Assembly (NCBI RefSeq): GCF_004298145.1
Contig: NZ_SCRH01000039.1
Location: 62,001 to 126,000 of the forward strand
Origin: Mycobacterium sp.
Lineage (GTDB): Bacteria > Actinomycetota > Actinomycetes > Mycobacteriales > Mycobacteriaceae
Length of the DNA: 64,000 nt
Reading direction: 5' to 3'
The position numbers were made by a program, and so were the translations under genes. Positions 36,528-50,021 of the stretch are shown in pieces. Under the pieces are notes generated by a model. The model did no database searches. It saw only the letters and a program-made list of their open reading frames with translations, and was not told the origin of the DNA. The number at the start of each line of letters is the position of its first letter. Positions within the stretch are counted from its first letter, which is position 1.

Positions 36528-37208
36528 TCACCGACCCTCGGTGTCAGACTCGCTCGGCCGATCGGTTGGGTCGCGCCCCTCGTCAAGCGCGTCCCAGATC
36601 ATCCGCTCCGACACTTCCGGCGTCTCCCGCGTCTCCCGCATCGCCCCGTCGGCGTCTTTACGCCGCGCAATCGAGCGGCGCGTCGCCGGTGTCGTGTACT
36701 TCATCGCGCTCGAGCGCGCCGACCCCGAATCCGACGCGGATCGCATCAGCAGGACGACGGCGATCAGCGCGCACGCCGCGGCGGCCACCGTGACCCCGGC
36801 ACCCCAATACCGCCGCTCGCTTCCGACCAGCGACATCATCGAGATGTGCGCCAGCTCGGCACCGCGGACCGCCACGTCGGGCAGCGCCCAGAGACTGATT
36901 CCCAGGTAGCCGACCGCCAGGCTGGTCACCGCCAGCAGCCCCGCCAGCGCGCGCAGCAGCCAGCCCCGCACGGCGATTGCGGCGACGGCCGCGGCCAGCA
37001 GCAGCATCGCCAACGGCAGCAGCGCCGTCGACCACGTCCCGCCGGACAAGGTCACCTCCTTAGGCGGCCCCAGCCCGTCGAACGACCGGATCACGACCCA
37101 GGGCAGGCGCGAGGCCACCCACAGCGCCCCCGCGGCGACCACCAGTGTCACCTGGGCGATCCGGATCAACCATCGGCTGTCCAGCCGCCGCGATCCGGCC
37201 TCAGTCAT
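36528..37208 (-). CDS. Trp-operon-associated membrane protein (Rv1610-like)
   Basis: This 226-residue protein has four membrane segments (near residues 17-32, 58-77, 82-110 and 135-156) and a charged C terminus. It belongs to a family found in the trp operon of many Actinobacteria (TIGR02234 type). It may help move or sense tryptophan precursors, but no function is shown. It overlaps trpE by 8 bases and precedes trpC by 113 bases, all on the same strand. Confidence 0.85.
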   Translation of the reverse strand: MTEAGSRRLDSRWLIRIAQVTLVVAAGALWVASRLPWVVIRSFDGLGPPKEVTLSGGTWSTALLPLAMLLLAAAVAAIAVRGWLLRALAGLLAVTSLAVGYLGISLWALPDVAVRGAELAHISMMSLVGSERRYWGAGVTVAAAACALIAVVLLMRSASDSGSARSSAMKYTTPATRRSIARRKDADGAMRETRETPEVSERMIWDALDEGRDPTDRPSESDTEGR

Positions 37209-38739
37209 CGCGACCCGCGTCCGGTTCGGTCAGGGTCTCGGCGGCGGCGATCGCGCCGAGCACTGCGCGTGCCTTGTTGGTCGCCTCGGTGTATTCGTAG
37301 GGGCCGTTGGAGTCCGCCACCACCCCGCCGCCGGATTGCACATAGGCGGTGCCGGCGCGCATCAGGGCGGTGCGGATGGCGATCGCGAAGTCGGCGTTGC
37401 CGGCGAAGTCCAGGTAGCCGACCACGCCGCCGTACAGGCCGCGGCGCGTCTTCTCCACCTCTTCGATCAGCTCCATGGCCCGCACCTTCGGCGCCCCCGA
37501 CAACGTGCCGGCCGGGAAGCAGGCCGTCACCGCATCCAAGGCCGTCCGGCCCTCCGCGAGCAGGCCGGTCACCGTCGACACCAGGTGCATCACATGGCTA
37601 TAGCGTTCGATGTGGCTGTAGTCCTCGACGCGGACGGTGCCCGGCGCGCAGACCCGGCCGAGGTCGTTGCGGCCCAGATCGACCAGCATCAGGTGCTCGG
37701 CGCGTTCCTTCTCGTCGGCCAACAGCTCCTTCTCCAGCAGCTGGTCTTCTTCGTCGGTCTCTCCACGCCAGCGGGTTCCGGCGATCGGATGGGTGGTCGC
37801 GACGCCGTCGGCGACGGTGACCAGCGCCTCCGGACTGGATCCGACGATCGAAAAGTCAGCTCCCCCAGTGCTATTCGGCACGCGCAGCAGATACATGTAG
37901 GGGCTCGGGTTGGTTACCCGCAGCATCCGGTACACATCGATCGGATCGACGTCGGTGTCCATTTCGAACCGCTGCGAGGGCACCACCTGAAACGCTTCAC
38001 CGGCGGCGATCTGGTCGACGAGATAGTCGACGATCTTCCCGTACTCCTCGACGCTGCGCTGCGCGCGGTAGCGCGGCTCCGGCCGGTCGAACGTGGCGAC
38101 GGTCGACGACAGCGGCTGGCCCAGGGCCGCGGTCATCACGTCCAGCCGGGCGACCGCGTCGTCGTAGGCCTCGTCGACCCGCTCATCGGTCCCGTTCCAG
38201 TTCACGGCGTTGGCGATCAGCGTGATGGTGCCCTCGTGGTGGTCCACCGCCGCCACATCGGTGGCCAGCAGCAACAACATGTCCGGCAGGCCCAGGTCGT
38301 CGACGGCCAGTTCGGGCAGCCGTTCCAGGCGCCGCACCAGGTCGTAGGCGAAAAAACCGACCATGCCGCCCGACAGCGGCGGCAGCCCCGTGAGCGGGCC
38401 GGTGGCCAGCAGTTCCAGGGTGGCCCGCAGGGCCTGCAGCGGGTCGCCTCCGGTCGGCGCGTCCCGCGGCACCACGCCCAGCCAGACGGCTTCACCGTCG
38501 CGCACGGTCAGCGCCGAGGGGGCTCCCGCGCCGATGAACGACCACCGCGACCAGGAACGCCCGTGCTCGGCCGACTCGAGCAGAAAAGTGCCCGGCCGAT
38601 TGGCGGCGAGTTTGCGATACGCCGACAGCGGCGTCTCACTGTCGGCCAACACCTTGCGGGTCACCGGGACCACACGGTGTTCGGCTGCCAGCTGACGGAA
38701 ATCCTCTCGTGAGGTCGTCGCGGCGAGGTGGGCGTGCAC
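37201..38739 (-). CDS. trpE: Anthranilate synthase component I
   Basis: TrpE (512 residues) converts chorismate to anthranilate using ammonia from TrpG, which is not in the window. The N-terminal tryptophan-feedback region has [18 protein letters not shown] (about residue 52). The chorismate-binding signature is [18 protein letters not shown] with [16 protein letters not shown], and [12 protein letters not shown] lies upstream of it. Start is GTG at 38739. It heads the minus-strand operon trpE-Rv1610-trpC-trpB-trpA-lgt. No leader peptide or attenuator was seen in the short gap before bcpB. Confidence 0.97.
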   Translation of the reverse strand: MHAHLAATTSREDFRQLAAEHRVVPVTRKVLADSETPLSAYRKLAANRPGTFLLESAEHGRSWSRWSFIGAGAPSALTVRDGEAVWLGVVPRDAPTGGDPLQALRATLELLATGPLTGLPPLSGGMVGFFAYDLVRRLERLPELAVDDLGLPDMLLLLATDVAAVDHHEGTITLIANAVNWNGTDERVDEAYDDAVARLDVMTAALGQPLSSTVATFDRPEPRYRAQRSVEEYGKIVDYLVDQIAAGEAFQVVPSQRFEMDTDVDPIDVYRMLRVTNPSPYMYLLRVPNSTGGADFSIVGSSPEALVTVADGVATTHPIAGTRWRGETDEEDQLLEKELLADEKERAEHLMLVDLGRNDLGRVCAPGTVRVEDYSHIERYSHVMHLVSTVTGLLAEGRTALDAVTACFPAGTLSGAPKVRAMELIEEVEKTRRGLYGGVVGYLDFAGNADFAIAIRTALMRAGTAYVQSGGGVVADSNGPYEYTEATNKARAVLGAIAAAETLTEPDAGRDD

Positions 38740-38777
38740 CGACCCATCCTCCCAGACGCGGGTGGGTGGCCCGCGAG

Positions 38778-38838
38778 CGTAACGTGGCTGCGCTTTTCCG
38801 CGCGCAGATTCGCAGCGCCGTTACGTCCGCGGGCGGGC
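38778..38838. repeat. Interspersed stem-loop repeat, copy 2
   Basis: CGTAACGTGGCTGCG (38778-38792) pairs with CGCAGCGCCGTTACG (38811-38825) around an 18-base loop beginning CTTTTCC, followed by TCCGCGGGCGGGCGG. Layout and flanks match the copy at 10818. It lies in the divergent trpE-bcpB gap. Confidence 0.72.
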
Positions 38839-38871
38839 GGCGGGCCCCGCATCGGGCGTAGCGTGTCCGCC

Positions 38872-39330
38872 ATGAAACCTGGTGAGACCATCGCCGACTT
38901 CGAACTGCCCGATCAGACAGGAGCGCCGCGCAAGCTCAGCGAACTGCTGTCCGGCGGACCCGTCGTCCTGTTCTTCTACCCGGCGGCGATGACGCCCGGC
39001 TGCACCAAGGAAGCGTGCCACTTCCGCGACCTGGCCTCCGAATTCGCCGCAGTCGGGGCCAACCGGGTGGGGATCAGCGCCGATCCGGTGCAAAAGCAGG
39101 CCAAGTTCGCCGACCTGCAGAAGTTCGACTATCCGCTGCTGTCGGACACCGACGGCAGCGTCGCCGCGCAGTTCGGTGTCAAGCGCGGCCTGCTGGGCAG
39201 GCTGCTGCCGGTCAAGCGCACCACGTTCGTCATCGACACCGACCGCACGGTGCTCGAGGTCATCTCCAGCGAATTCAACATGGACACCCACGCGGACAAG
39301 GCGCTGGCGACACTGCGCGCCCGGTCCTAG
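38872..39330 (+). CDS. bcpB: Peroxiredoxin Q / bacterioferritin comigratory protein
   Basis: BcpB (152 residues) reduces peroxides at a cysteine. The catalytic motif PAAMTPGCTKEACHFRD has the peroxidatic Cys and a second Cys 5 residues later, typical of PrxQ. The thioredoxin fold is complete (VLFFYPAAM, PLLSDTDGSVAAQFGV, TTFVIDTD). The ATG at 38872 fits the family length of about 154. It is divergent from trpE and convergent with chaA, with only 15 bases between stop codons. Confidence 0.94.
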   Translation: MKPGETIADFELPDQTGAPRKLSELLSGGPVVLFFYPAAMTPGCTKEACHFRDLASEFAAVGANRVGISADPVQKQAKFADLQKFDYPLLSDTDGSVAAQFGVKRGLLGRLLPVKRTTFVIDTDRTVLEVISSEFNMDTHADKALATLRARS

Positions 39331-39345
39331 CGCGGCCAGGGGCCG

Positions 39346-40455
39346 TCAGGGGCTGATCGCCAGGAAGATGTAGGCGGCCAGCAGCACCAGATGCAGCTCG
39401 CCCTGCAGCCGGGTGGCCCGCCCGGGCACGACGGTCAGCACGCTGACCACCACGGTCAGCGCGAGCAACACCAGCTGGATGGGGCCGAGGCCGAGCACCA
39501 GCGGCCCTTTCAGCCACACCGACGCGAGCGCGATCACCGGGATGGTGAGTCCGATGCTGGCCATCGCCGAACCGTAAGCCAGGTTCAGGCTGGTCTGGAT
39601 GCGGCCGCTGCGCGCCGCCCGCGCCGCCGCGAGCGTCTCCGGCAGCAGCACCAGCGCCGCGATGATCACACCCACGAACGACTGCGGGAAGCCCACAGCC
39701 ATTACCGCGCGCTCGACGGCCGGCGATTCCTCCTTGGCCAGCCCCACCACCCCCACCAGCGCGCAGAGCAGCAACGCCAGGCTGGTCAGCGCCTGTCGGG
39801 TGCTGGGCGGCTCGGCGTGGCTTTCATCCTCGTCAAACAGGCTCTTTTGGCCTTTCTGCGCGATCGGCAGAAAGAAGTCGCGGTGCCGCACGGTCTGGGT
39901 GAACACGAACAGCAGATACACCAAGAGCGTGGCGACCGCGGCGAAGGCGAGCTGGCTGGGGGTGAACTCCCTGCCCGGGTGCCCGGTGGTGAAAGCGGGC
40001 AATACCAGGCTCAGCGTGGCCACCGTGGTGACCGTGGCCAGGGCGGCTCCGGCGCCTTCGGCGTTGAACAGCGTCACGCCGTAGCGCCGCGAGCCGAGCA
40101 GCAGGGACACACCGGCGATCCCGTTGGTGGTGATCATCAGCGCGGCGAACGCGGTGTCCCTGGCCAGGGTCGCGGCCTCGTTGCCGCCGGAGATCATCAG
40201 GGTGACGATGAGGGCGACCTCGATGATGGTGACCGCGGACGCGAGCAGCAGCGACCCGAACGGCTCGCCGACCCGGTGGGCGACCACCTCCGCGTGATGC
40301 ACCGCGGCGATCACGGCGCCGACGAGAAACAGCGCAGCCACCCCGACCAGCACCGGGCTGAGCTTCTCGCCCCAGATCAATGCCAGCACGACGACGGCAA
40401 ACACCGGCACGAGCACGTTCCAGGACAAGAGGTCCCGGGACAACCATTTCGACAT
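39346..40455 (-). CDS. chaA: Calcium/proton antiporter-like membrane protein ChaA
   Basis: The 369-residue CaCA-family exchanger has about eleven membrane helices and two alpha-repeats. Characteristic helices include EPFGSLLLASAVTIIEVALI and LVLLPETLAAARAARSGR with conserved acidic residues that bind the cation. It could move calcium or sodium against protons; specificity cannot be fixed. It follows hisI by 72 bases on the same strand, as in M. tuberculosis (hisI-chaA). Confidence 0.92.
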   Translation of the reverse strand: MSKWLSRDLLSWNVLVPVFAVVVLALIWGEKLSPVLVGVAALFLVGAVIAAVHHAEVVAHRVGEPFGSLLLASAVTIIEVALIVTLMISGGNEAATLARDTAFAALMITTNGIAGVSLLLGSRRYGVTLFNAEGAGAALATVTTVATLSLVLPAFTTGHPGREFTPSQLAFAAVATLLVYLLFVFTQTVRHRDFFLPIAQKGQKSLFDEDESHAEPPSTRQALTSLALLLCALVGVVGLAKEESPAVERAVMAVGFPQSFVGVIIAALVLLPETLAAARAARSGRIQTSLNLAYGSAMASIGLTIPVIALASVWLKGPLVLGLGPIQLVLLALTVVVSVLTVVPGRATRLQGELHLVLLAAYIFLAISP

Positions 40456-40527
40456 TGCCCGCCATTCTTGTCTAGGTCATGCGCCCGTGCCCGCGGAAAG
40501 TGACCCCGGACACGCCCGGTTCGCCGG

Positions 40528-40875
40528 CTAGCGCTCCGGTTGCAGGAGCGCGTCGGCGTCGAAGCAGCTGTGATCGCCGGTGTGGCAGGCGCCGCCGACC
40601 TGGTCGACCGTCAACAGCACGGTGTCCCCGTCGCAGTCCAACCGCACCGAGTGCACGTATTGGGTGTGACCGGATGTCGCGCCCTTCACCCACTGTTCAC
40701 GACGCGACCGCGAATAGTACGTCGCCTCACGGGTTTCCAGGGTGCGGGCCAGGGCCGCGTCATCCATCCAGGCGACCATCAGCACGTCGCCGCTGCCGCG
40801 CTCCTGCACGACGGCGGCGATCAGGCCGTCGGCGTTGCGCTTGAGGCGCGCGGCGATCTGCGGGTCGAGCGTCAT
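40528..40875 (-). CDS. hisI: Phosphoribosyl-AMP cyclohydrolase
   Basis: HisI (115 residues) opens the purine ring of PR-AMP, step 3 of histidine synthesis. The zinc-binding motif is [14 protein letters not shown] with [10 protein letters not shown], and [20 protein letters not shown] is the family hallmark. The start ATG overlaps the hisF stop (ATGA). HisE is not fused and not in the window. Confidence 0.96.
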   Translation of the reverse strand: MTLDPQIAARLKRNADGLIAAVVQERGSGDVLMVAWMDDAALARTLETREATYYSRSRREQWVKGATSGHTQYVHSVRLDCDGDTVLLTVDQVGGACHTGDHSCFDADALLQPER

Positions 40876-41660
40876 CGCACGGTGATCCCTTCGGCGGCCA
40901 TGGCGGCCTTCACCTGCCCGATGGTCAACTCCCGGAAGTGGAAAACGCTGGCCGCCAACACCGCATCGGCTCCGGCCGCGATCGCGGGCGCGAAGTGTTC
41001 GGCCGCCCCGGCGCCGCCGCTGGCGATGACCGGCACGGTGACCGCCGAGCGCACCGCCCGTAGCATCTCCAGGTCGAACCCCGCCTTGGTGCCGTCGGCG
41101 TCCATCGAGTTCAGCAGGATCTCCCCCACCCCCAAATCGGCTCCGCGAGAAGCCCATTCGACGGCATCGAGCCCCGTGCCGCGGCGCCCTCCATGGGTGG
41201 TGACCTCCCAGCCCGACGGAGTGGGCACCGAGCCGGGGGGGACGGTGCGGGCATCGACGGACAGCACGATGCATTGGGAGCCGAACTGCCGTGCCATCTC
41301 GGCCAACAGCTCGGGCCGGGCGATCGCGGCGGTGTTGATCGAGACCTTGTCGGCGCCCGCCCGCAACAACACGTCGACGTCGGCCACGGTACGCACGCCG
41401 CCGCCGACGGTCAGCGGGATGAAGACCTGCTCGGCCGTCCGGCGCACCACATCGAGCATCGTGGCCCTTCCCGATGACGACGCGGTCACGTCGAGAAAGG
41501 TGAGCTCATCGGCGCCTTCGGCGTCATAGGCAGCCGCGAGTTCCACGGGATCGCCCGCGTCCCGGAGGTTTTCGAAGTTGACCCCCTTGACCACCCGCCC
41601 GCCATCGACGTCCAGGCACGGGATCACCCGCACCGCAAGGCCGCTGGGGGTCGCGTGCAT
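40872..41660 (-). CDS. hisF: Imidazole glycerol phosphate synthase subunit HisF
   Basis: HisF (262 residues) is the cyclase partner of HisH. Key motifs are [18 protein letters not shown] with the catalytic Asp, [14 protein letters not shown] and [13 protein letters not shown]. Start ATG at 41660; the frame stays open to 41909, but the upstream part is non-homologous. It overlaps hisI and follows impA by one base. Confidence 0.97.
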   Translation of the reverse strand: MHATPSGLAVRVIPCLDVDGGRVVKGVNFENLRDAGDPVELAAAYDAEGADELTFLDVTASSSGRATMLDVVRRTAEQVFIPLTVGGGVRTVADVDVLLRAGADKVSINTAAIARPELLAEMARQFGSQCIVLSVDARTVPPGSVPTPSGWEVTTHGGRRGTGLDAVEWASRGADLGVGEILLNSMDADGTKAGFDLEMLRAVRSAVTVPVIASGGAGAAEHFAPAIAAGADAVLAASVFHFRELTIGQVKAAMAAEGITVR

Positions 41661-41661
41661 C

Positions 41662-42462
41662 TCAGTAGTCCTCCGGTCGGCCGGTGCTGCGCAAAAGGTC
41701 GAGAATCTCGGCGTGCGCCGCGGGACCCGCCGCCAGCACGGAATCCGATGCGGGACTCCACGGCTCGCCGGCCAAGTCGGTAACGACACCGCCGGCGGCT
41801 CGCACCAACGCGACCCCGGCCGCGTGATCCCACACGTGGCCACCGAAACTGATTGCCGCACCGAGTATCCCGTCGGCGACGTAGGCGAGGTCGAGGCCGG
41901 TGGACCCATGTATCCGCAACCGCGACGAGACCCGGCTGAGATTCTCCAGCACCGCGACCCGGTAGCGCCCCGGGAACCGGCCCCGCCCGTCCGCGCTGAA
42001 AGATCCCGCGCCGACCAGGGCGTCGGCCAGGTCGATCGACGTCAGTGGCGGCTGGGGGACCCCGTTTTTGCGCAACGGGCCGCGGGTCACCGCGGTGTAG
42101 CGCTGGCCCATGAACGGCAACCAGGTCAGTCCGGCCACCGGGTCGCCGTGGCGCAGCAGGCCCAGCAGGATCCCGGCCATCGGTGATCCGGCCGCGTAGT
42201 TGAAGGTGCCGTCGATGGGATCCAGCACCCACACCCAGGGCGAGTCGAGGGCCGAGCCGCCGAACTCCTCGCCGTGGACGCCGATTCCGGTGGCCTCGAC
42301 CAGCGCGGCGACGACCTGCCGCTCGATCGCGAGGTCCACGTCGGTGGCAAAGTCGTTGCCCTTCTTGCGGACCGCGGAATCGGCGCGGTGACCGGCAAGG
42401 AACGGTTCCGTGGCGTCGTCGAGGATCGCCGACGCCTTCTCCACCAACGCGTCCAAGTCCAT
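41662..42462 (-). CDS. impA: Inositol monophosphatase-like phosphatase ImpA
   Basis: The 266-residue IMPase-family enzyme starts [16 protein letters not shown]. Metal-binding motifs are GEEFGG (first acidic), [15 protein letters not shown] and [10 protein letters not shown]. Its place between hisA and hisF raises the possibility that it supplies histidinol-phosphate phosphatase activity, which no other gene in the operon does (hisB here is dehydratase only); in Mycobacterium a HisN-type IMPase is known. Whether ImpA or another enzyme does this cannot be told from sequence. Confidence 0.93.
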   Translation of the reverse strand: MDLDALVEKASAILDDATEPFLAGHRADSAVRKKGNDFATDVDLAIERQVVAALVEATGIGVHGEEFGGSALDSPWVWVLDPIDGTFNYAAGSPMAGILLGLLRHGDPVAGLTWLPFMGQRYTAVTRGPLRKNGVPQPPLTSIDLADALVGAGSFSADGRGRFPGRYRVAVLENLSRVSSRLRIHGSTGLDLAYVADGILGAAISFGGHVWDHAAGVALVRAAGGVVTDLAGEPWSPASDSVLAAGPAAHAEILDLLRSTGRPEDY

Positions 42463-42469
42463 GTGGCTT

Positions 42470-43213
42470 TTACTCTCCGACCGCGGCCAGCGCCTGCGGC
42501 AGCGTGAATCGACCGGCGTAGAGGGCCTTTCCGACGATGGCGCCCTCGACCCCGCGGCCGGTGAGGGTCGCGATCGCGCGCAGGTCGTCCAGGCTGGATA
42601 CACCGCCCGACGCGATCACCGGGACGCCGGTGCGATCGGCGACGCAGGCCAGCAGCTCCAGGTTGGGGCCGCCCAGCGTGCCGTCCTTGCTGACATCGGT
42701 GACGACAAACCGCGAACACCCTTCGCCATCAAGGCGTTCCAGCACCTCCCACAGGTCGCCGCCGTCGGTTTCCCAGCCGCGCCCCCGCAGCCGGTGCGCA
42801 CCGGCCGGATTGGTTTTGTCGATCTGGACGTCCAACCCCACGGCGACCTTGTCGCCGTGCTCGCTGATCGCCCGGGCGCACCACTGCGGGTTCTCCAGGG
42901 CCGCCGTTCCCAGGTTCACCCGCGCGCAGCCGGTGGCCAGGGCCGCGGCCAGCGAATCGTCGTCGCGGATCCCGCCGGACAGCTCCACCTGAACGTCGAG
43001 CTTGCCGACCACCTCGGCGAGCAGTTCGCGGTTGGAGCCGCGCCCGAACGCCGCGTCCAGGTCAACCAGATGGATCCATTCGGCGCCGTCGCGTTGCCAG
43101 CCCAGCGCGGCGTCCAGCGCCGAGCCGTATTCGGTTTCACTGCCCGCCTTACCTTGCACCAGACGCACGGCACGGCCGTCGACCACGTCGACCGCGGGCA
43201 ACAAGATCAACAC
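42470..43213 (-). CDS. hisA: HisA/PriA phosphoribosyl isomerase
   Basis: This 247-residue barrel starts [20 protein letters not shown] with the catalytic Asp at residue 9. In Actinobacteria the enzyme (PriA) isomerises both ProFAR (histidine) and PRA (tryptophan); no separate trpF is in the trp cluster here, which fits that double role. The GTG at 43213 follows AGGAGGG. Other motifs are [33 protein letters not shown] with the second Asp, and [16 protein letters not shown]. Confidence 0.96.
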   Translation of the reverse strand: MLILLPAVDVVDGRAVRLVQGKAGSETEYGSALDAALGWQRDGAEWIHLVDLDAAFGRGSNRELLAEVVGKLDVQVELSGGIRDDDSLAAALATGCARVNLGTAALENPQWCARAISEHGDKVAVGLDVQIDKTNPAGAHRLRGRGWETDGGDLWEVLERLDGEGCSRFVVTDVSKDGTLGGPNLELLACVADRTGVPVIASGGVSSLDDLRAIATLTGRGVEGAIVGKALYAGRFTLPQALAAVGE

Positions 43214-43295
43214 ATTCCCTCCTGTGTGCCGAGACCGCAACGGGTTACGCGCACCCTCGGCTGTTGCATGACAGCAATCGCTTTCGCGAGGCCCG

Positions 43296-43912
43296 TCACA
43301 ATCCCTGGACCCAATTGCTCAACACGGCCGCGCCGGCATCACCGCTTTTCTCCGGGTGAAACTGGGTGGCCGACAGCGGCCCGTCCTCGACCGCGGCCAA
43401 AAACGGCCCCTCGTGGGTCGCCCAGGTCAGCACCGCCTCCGGCGAACCCTCCCACTGCTGCGCGGCGTAGGAATGCACGAAGTAGAACCGGGTGTCCGCG
43501 TCGAGCCCCTTGAACAGGACGCTGCCGGGCCCGGAATCCACGACGTTCCAGCCCATGTGCGGGACCACCGGCGCCTGCAGCCGCGTCACGTAACCCGGCC
43601 ACTGCCCGCATCCATCGGTTTCCACGCTGAATTCGACGCCGCGAGTGAACAGGATCTGCATCCCGACGCACACACCCAGCACCGGTCGCCGCGCGGCGAC
43701 CCGATCGGCGATGATGCGGTCCCCGGCGATCGCGCGCAGTCCCGTCATGCAGGCCTCGTACGCACCGACCCCGGGCACCACCAATCCGTCGGCGGCCGCC
43801 GCGGCATCGGCGTCGGCGGTTACCTCGACCGCCGCACCGACCCGCTCGAGCGCGCGTTGAGCCGACCGCAGGTTGCCCGAGCCGTAATCGAGGACAACAA
43901 CCGATTTCTTTG

Positions 43913-43916
<4 letters not shown>
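43296..43916 (-). CDS. hisH: Imidazole glycerol phosphate synthase subunit HisH
   Basis: HisH (206 residues) is the glutaminase that supplies ammonia to HisF. It is a class I amidotransferase with Cys in [11 protein letters not shown] and the His-Glu pair in TQFHPEKSG. It starts [18 protein letters not shown]. It overlaps the hisB stop region by 4 bases and is 82 bases before hisA. Confidence 0.97.
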
Positions 43917-47033
<3,117 letters not shown>

Positions 47034-47128
47034 TGTCCCAGAGGAACTCAAATCAATATCCGACCGGTAGTGTGCCGGTAAATAGGCCATACCCCGCGCT
47101 GAAACAAGAGCCAACCCAGGGAGCCGCC

Positions 47129-47542
47129 ATGTCCGCCAAGGATCACCCCAACAACGCCCCGGGCGTCCCGATGGTCTTCCCGCCCTGGTTCGAGCGCTTT
47201 CAGATCAAGTACTTCAACCCTGCCGTCAAGCCGATCGTGCGTTACCTGCCCGGAACCGCGACGATCAAGCATCGTGGCCGCACCTCCGGCAAGCCCTACG
47301 AGACCATCGTGACCACCTACCGCAAGGGCAACACCCTGGCGATCGCGCTGGGCCACGGCAAGACCGACTGGGTGAAAAATGTGCTGGCCGCCGGGGAGGC
47401 GGACGTGCAGCTCAGCCGCAACCGGGCGGTGCACATCGTCAACCCCCGGATCCTGCCCGCCGGCTCCGACGGGGACGGCTTGCCGGCAATGGCGCGCGCG
47501 CAGCTGCGCCGGATCGGGGTTTTCGTCGCCGACATCGCCTGA
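47129..47542 (+). CDS. DUF385 / deazaflavin-dependent nitroreductase-family protein (Rv1598c-like)
   Basis: The 137-residue protein belongs to the Ddn/DUF385 family of F420-binding split-barrel proteins. [16 protein letters not shown] is the family signature near residue 52, and [16 protein letters not shown] follows. It may use F420H2, but the substrate is unknown. It sits between the his operon (divergent) and nadC (convergent); a perfect hairpin separates it from nadC. The Rv1597 neighbour of M. tuberculosis is absent here. Confidence 0.86.
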   Translation: MSAKDHPNNAPGVPMVFPPWFERFQIKYFNPAVKPIVRYLPGTATIKHRGRTSGKPYETIVTTYRKGNTLAIALGHGKTDWVKNVLAAGEADVQLSRNRAVHIVNPRILPAGSDGDGLPAMARAQLRRIGVFVADIA

Positions 47543-47546
47543 AATC

Positions 47547-47581
47547 CGGCCGCTTCGCGCGTTGAGTGTGCGAAGCGGCCG
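47547..47581. terminator. Bidirectional terminator-like hairpin
   Basis: CGGCCGCTTCGC (47547-47558) pairs perfectly with 47570-47581 around an 11-base loop, in the 41-base gap between convergent stop codons of the DUF385 gene and nadC. There is no T run, so termination is inferred from position and symmetry. Confidence 0.6.
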
Positions 47582-47583
47582 CA

Positions 47584-48444
47584 CTACATGTCCAGGCCGA
47601 TGTCGAGCACACCCACCGAATGCGTGAGCGCACCGACGGCCAGATAGTCCACCCCGGTCGCGGCGTAGGCGGCGGCGTTCTGAAGGCTGAGGCCGCCGGA
47701 AGACTCGAGCAGGACGGCGGGCGCGCGCGCATCCCTGCGCTGCACGGCCATCTGCGTCTGCCATACCGGGAAGTTGTCCAGCAGGATCAGCTCGGGCTTT
47801 TCGGGCAGCACCTCGTCCAGCTGCTCGAGTGAATCGACTTCCACCTCGCACGGCAGCTCCGGCGCCGCGTCGCGCACCGCGCGCAGCGCCTCGACCACCG
47901 ATCCCGCGGCCACCACGTGGTTGTCCTTGATCAGCGCGGCATCACCGAGTCCGAGGCGGTGGTTGACGCCCCCGCCGACGCGGACCGCGTATTTCTGCAA
48001 CACACGCAGCCCGGGCAAGGTTTTGCGGGTATCGCGCACCTTGGCCTTGGTGCCGTGCACGGCGGCCACCCAGTGCGCGGTCGCGGTGGCGATCCCCGAC
48101 AGGTGGCAGATCAGGTTCAGCATGGTCCGCTCAGCGGTGAGCAGCCCGCGGGTTTCTGCCCGCACGGTCAGCACGGGCTGGCCCGGTTGCACGTGGGCGC
48201 CGTCCTCGACGCGGTCGAGGACCTGGTAGCCGCGCGGGCCGAGCACCTCGTCGAGCACCAGCGATGCGATGTCGATGCCGGCGATCACGCCGGGTTGCCG
48301 GGGCACCATGGACGCGGTGGCCACCGCCTCGGCGGGCACCGTCGCCAGCGTGGTGACGTCGGGCCCGTAGCGCATGTCCTCGACCAGACCCTGCCGGATG
48401 GTTTCCCGCGCGGCGGTGAGTTCACAGTCGGACATCATGGTCAC
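47584..48444 (-). CDS. nadC: Nicotinate-nucleotide pyrophosphorylase (quinolinate phosphoribosyltransferase)
   Basis: NadC (286 residues) makes nicotinate mononucleotide from quinolinate and PRPP. Motifs are ERTMLNLICHLSGIATAT, DTRKTLPGLRVLQKYAV and GVDYLAVGALTHSVG. It overlaps nadB by 4 bases (ATGA type). The 3' end is followed by the hairpin at 47547. Confidence 0.97.
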   Translation of the reverse strand: MTMMSDCELTAARETIRQGLVEDMRYGPDVTTLATVPAEAVATASMVPRQPGVIAGIDIASLVLDEVLGPRGYQVLDRVEDGAHVQPGQPVLTVRAETRGLLTAERTMLNLICHLSGIATATAHWVAAVHGTKAKVRDTRKTLPGLRVLQKYAVRVGGGVNHRLGLGDAALIKDNHVVAAGSVVEALRAVRDAAPELPCEVEVDSLEQLDEVLPEKPELILLDNFPVWQTQMAVQRRDARAPAVLLESSGGLSLQNAAAYAATGVDYLAVGALTHSVGVLDIGLDM

Positions 48445-50021
48445 ACCACCGCCGCCAGCGCCGCCACCAGCACCGAGGTCCGGTCGTCGGACAGTCGCAG
48501 CACATTGCTGCGCGCCTGCTCGGCTGCGGTCTGCGGGTGTTCCTCGCGGTGGTGGCAGCCCCGGCTTTCGGTTCGGGCCAGGGCCGCGGCGGTGACCGCG
48601 CGGGCGGCGACGGCCAACGCGACGTCTTCGAAATCGCGTCGGCCCGCGACGGCGCGGACCTCAGCCTGCGACAGCATGGTGGACAGCCGGGTCATCCCGG
48701 CGGCGTCGCGCACCACCGATGCGTACCGGCCCATCGCGCGTTGCAGTTCGCCGCGCTCGGGCGCGGTGTGCACGACGGGCTCGGGGGCGACCGCAAGGAC
48801 GGGCCCGACCGCCGCCGCATGCGCGGCCGCCGCCTTGCCGGCCCGACCGCCCACCACCAAACCTTCCAAGAGGCTGTTGGACGCCAACCGGTTGGCGCCG
48901 TGCAATCCGGTGCGGGCCACCTCACCCGCGGCGAACAGTCCGGTCAGCTCGGTTTGGCCGCACACGTCGGTGACGACGCCCCCGCAGCTGTAGTGCGCCC
49001 CGGGGACAACCGGAATGGGTTGGCGGACGGGGTCGATTCCGGCGGCCCGGCAGGCGGCCGTCACGGTGGGGAACCGGTTTGCGAAGTCCCCGATGTGGCG
49101 CGCATCGAGGAACACGCACGAGTCGCCGGTGGCCTTCAGCCGAGCGTCGATGGCCCCGGCGACGACATCGCGGGGCGCCAGGTCACCCATCGGATGAACA
49201 CCGGCCGTGACGGAATCTCCTTGCCGGTCAATCAGTCTCGCACCCTCACCGCGGATGGCCTCGGTGACCAGCGGCCGGCGCCCGCCGGCGGCGCCGGGGG
49301 CGAAGAGCATCGTGGGGTGGAACTGGATGAACTCGAGATCGCTGACCGCGACGCCGGCCCACAGGCCCAGGGCGATTCCGTCGCCGGTGGATCCTTCGGG
49401 ATTGGTGGTCGCGCCGTACAGATGCCCGAGGCCTCCGCAGGCCAGGATCACCGATGGCGCGCTGATGATTCCGTATCCCTGCGGGTTGCCCGCCAGGACG
49501 CCGGTGACGGCCGCTCCGTCGTGCAGCACTCGCAGGGCCACGTGCCCGGTGCGGATGTCCAGCGCCCGCGCGGCGTGGTCGAGCGCGCGCTGCACCTCGG
49601 CGCCGGTGGCGTCGCCGCCGGCATGGACGATGCGCCGCCGTGAGTGCCCGCCTTCGCGCGTCAGCGCCCACTGGCCGGGGGCGGCTTCGTCGAATCGTGC
49701 TCCGGCACCGACCAATTCCGCGACCGCCGCGTACCCGTCGGCGACGATCGAGTAGACCGCCTGGGGATCGCACAGGCCCGCGCCGGCGACCACGGTGTCG
49801 GCGACATGCGCCTCGATCGAGTCGTCATTGTCGGGCAGGACGACCGCGATGCCGCCCTGCGCGTAGTGGGTCGCGGTCGCCCCGCGCGCCTGATCGGCCT
49901 TGCTCAGCACGACGACGCTGCGGCCAGCGCGATGGGCGGCCAGCGCGGCGGCCAATCCCGCGACGCCGGTGCCGATCACGACGACGTCGGCGCGGTGAGT
50001 CCACCAGGGGCGGACGGTCAT
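48441..50021 (-). CDS. nadB: L-aspartate oxidase
   Basis: NadB (526 residues) oxidises L-aspartate to iminoaspartate with FAD. The Rossmann motif is [17 protein letters not shown] at residues 17-33. [10 protein letters not shown] and [20 protein letters not shown] are family hallmarks. The C-terminal helical part is present. It overlaps both nadA and nadC by 4 bases. Confidence 0.97.
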   Translation of the reverse strand: MTVRPWWTHRADVVVIGTGVAGLAAALAAHRAGRSVVVLSKADQARGATATHYAQGGIAVVLPDNDDSIEAHVADTVVAGAGLCDPQAVYSIVADGYAAVAELVGAGARFDEAAPGQWALTREGGHSRRRIVHAGGDATGAEVQRALDHAARALDIRTGHVALRVLHDGAAVTGVLAGNPQGYGIISAPSVILACGGLGHLYGATTNPEGSTGDGIALGLWAGVAVSDLEFIQFHPTMLFAPGAAGGRRPLVTEAIRGEGARLIDRQGDSVTAGVHPMGDLAPRDVVAGAIDARLKATGDSCVFLDARHIGDFANRFPTVTAACRAAGIDPVRQPIPVVPGAHYSCGGVVTDVCGQTELTGLFAAGEVARTGLHGANRLASNSLLEGLVVGGRAGKAAAAHAAAVGPVLAVAPEPVVHTAPERGELQRAMGRYASVVRDAAGMTRLSTMLSQAEVRAVAGRRDFEDVALAVAARAVTAAALARTESRGCHHREEHPQTAAEQARSNVLRLSDDRTSVLVAALAAVV

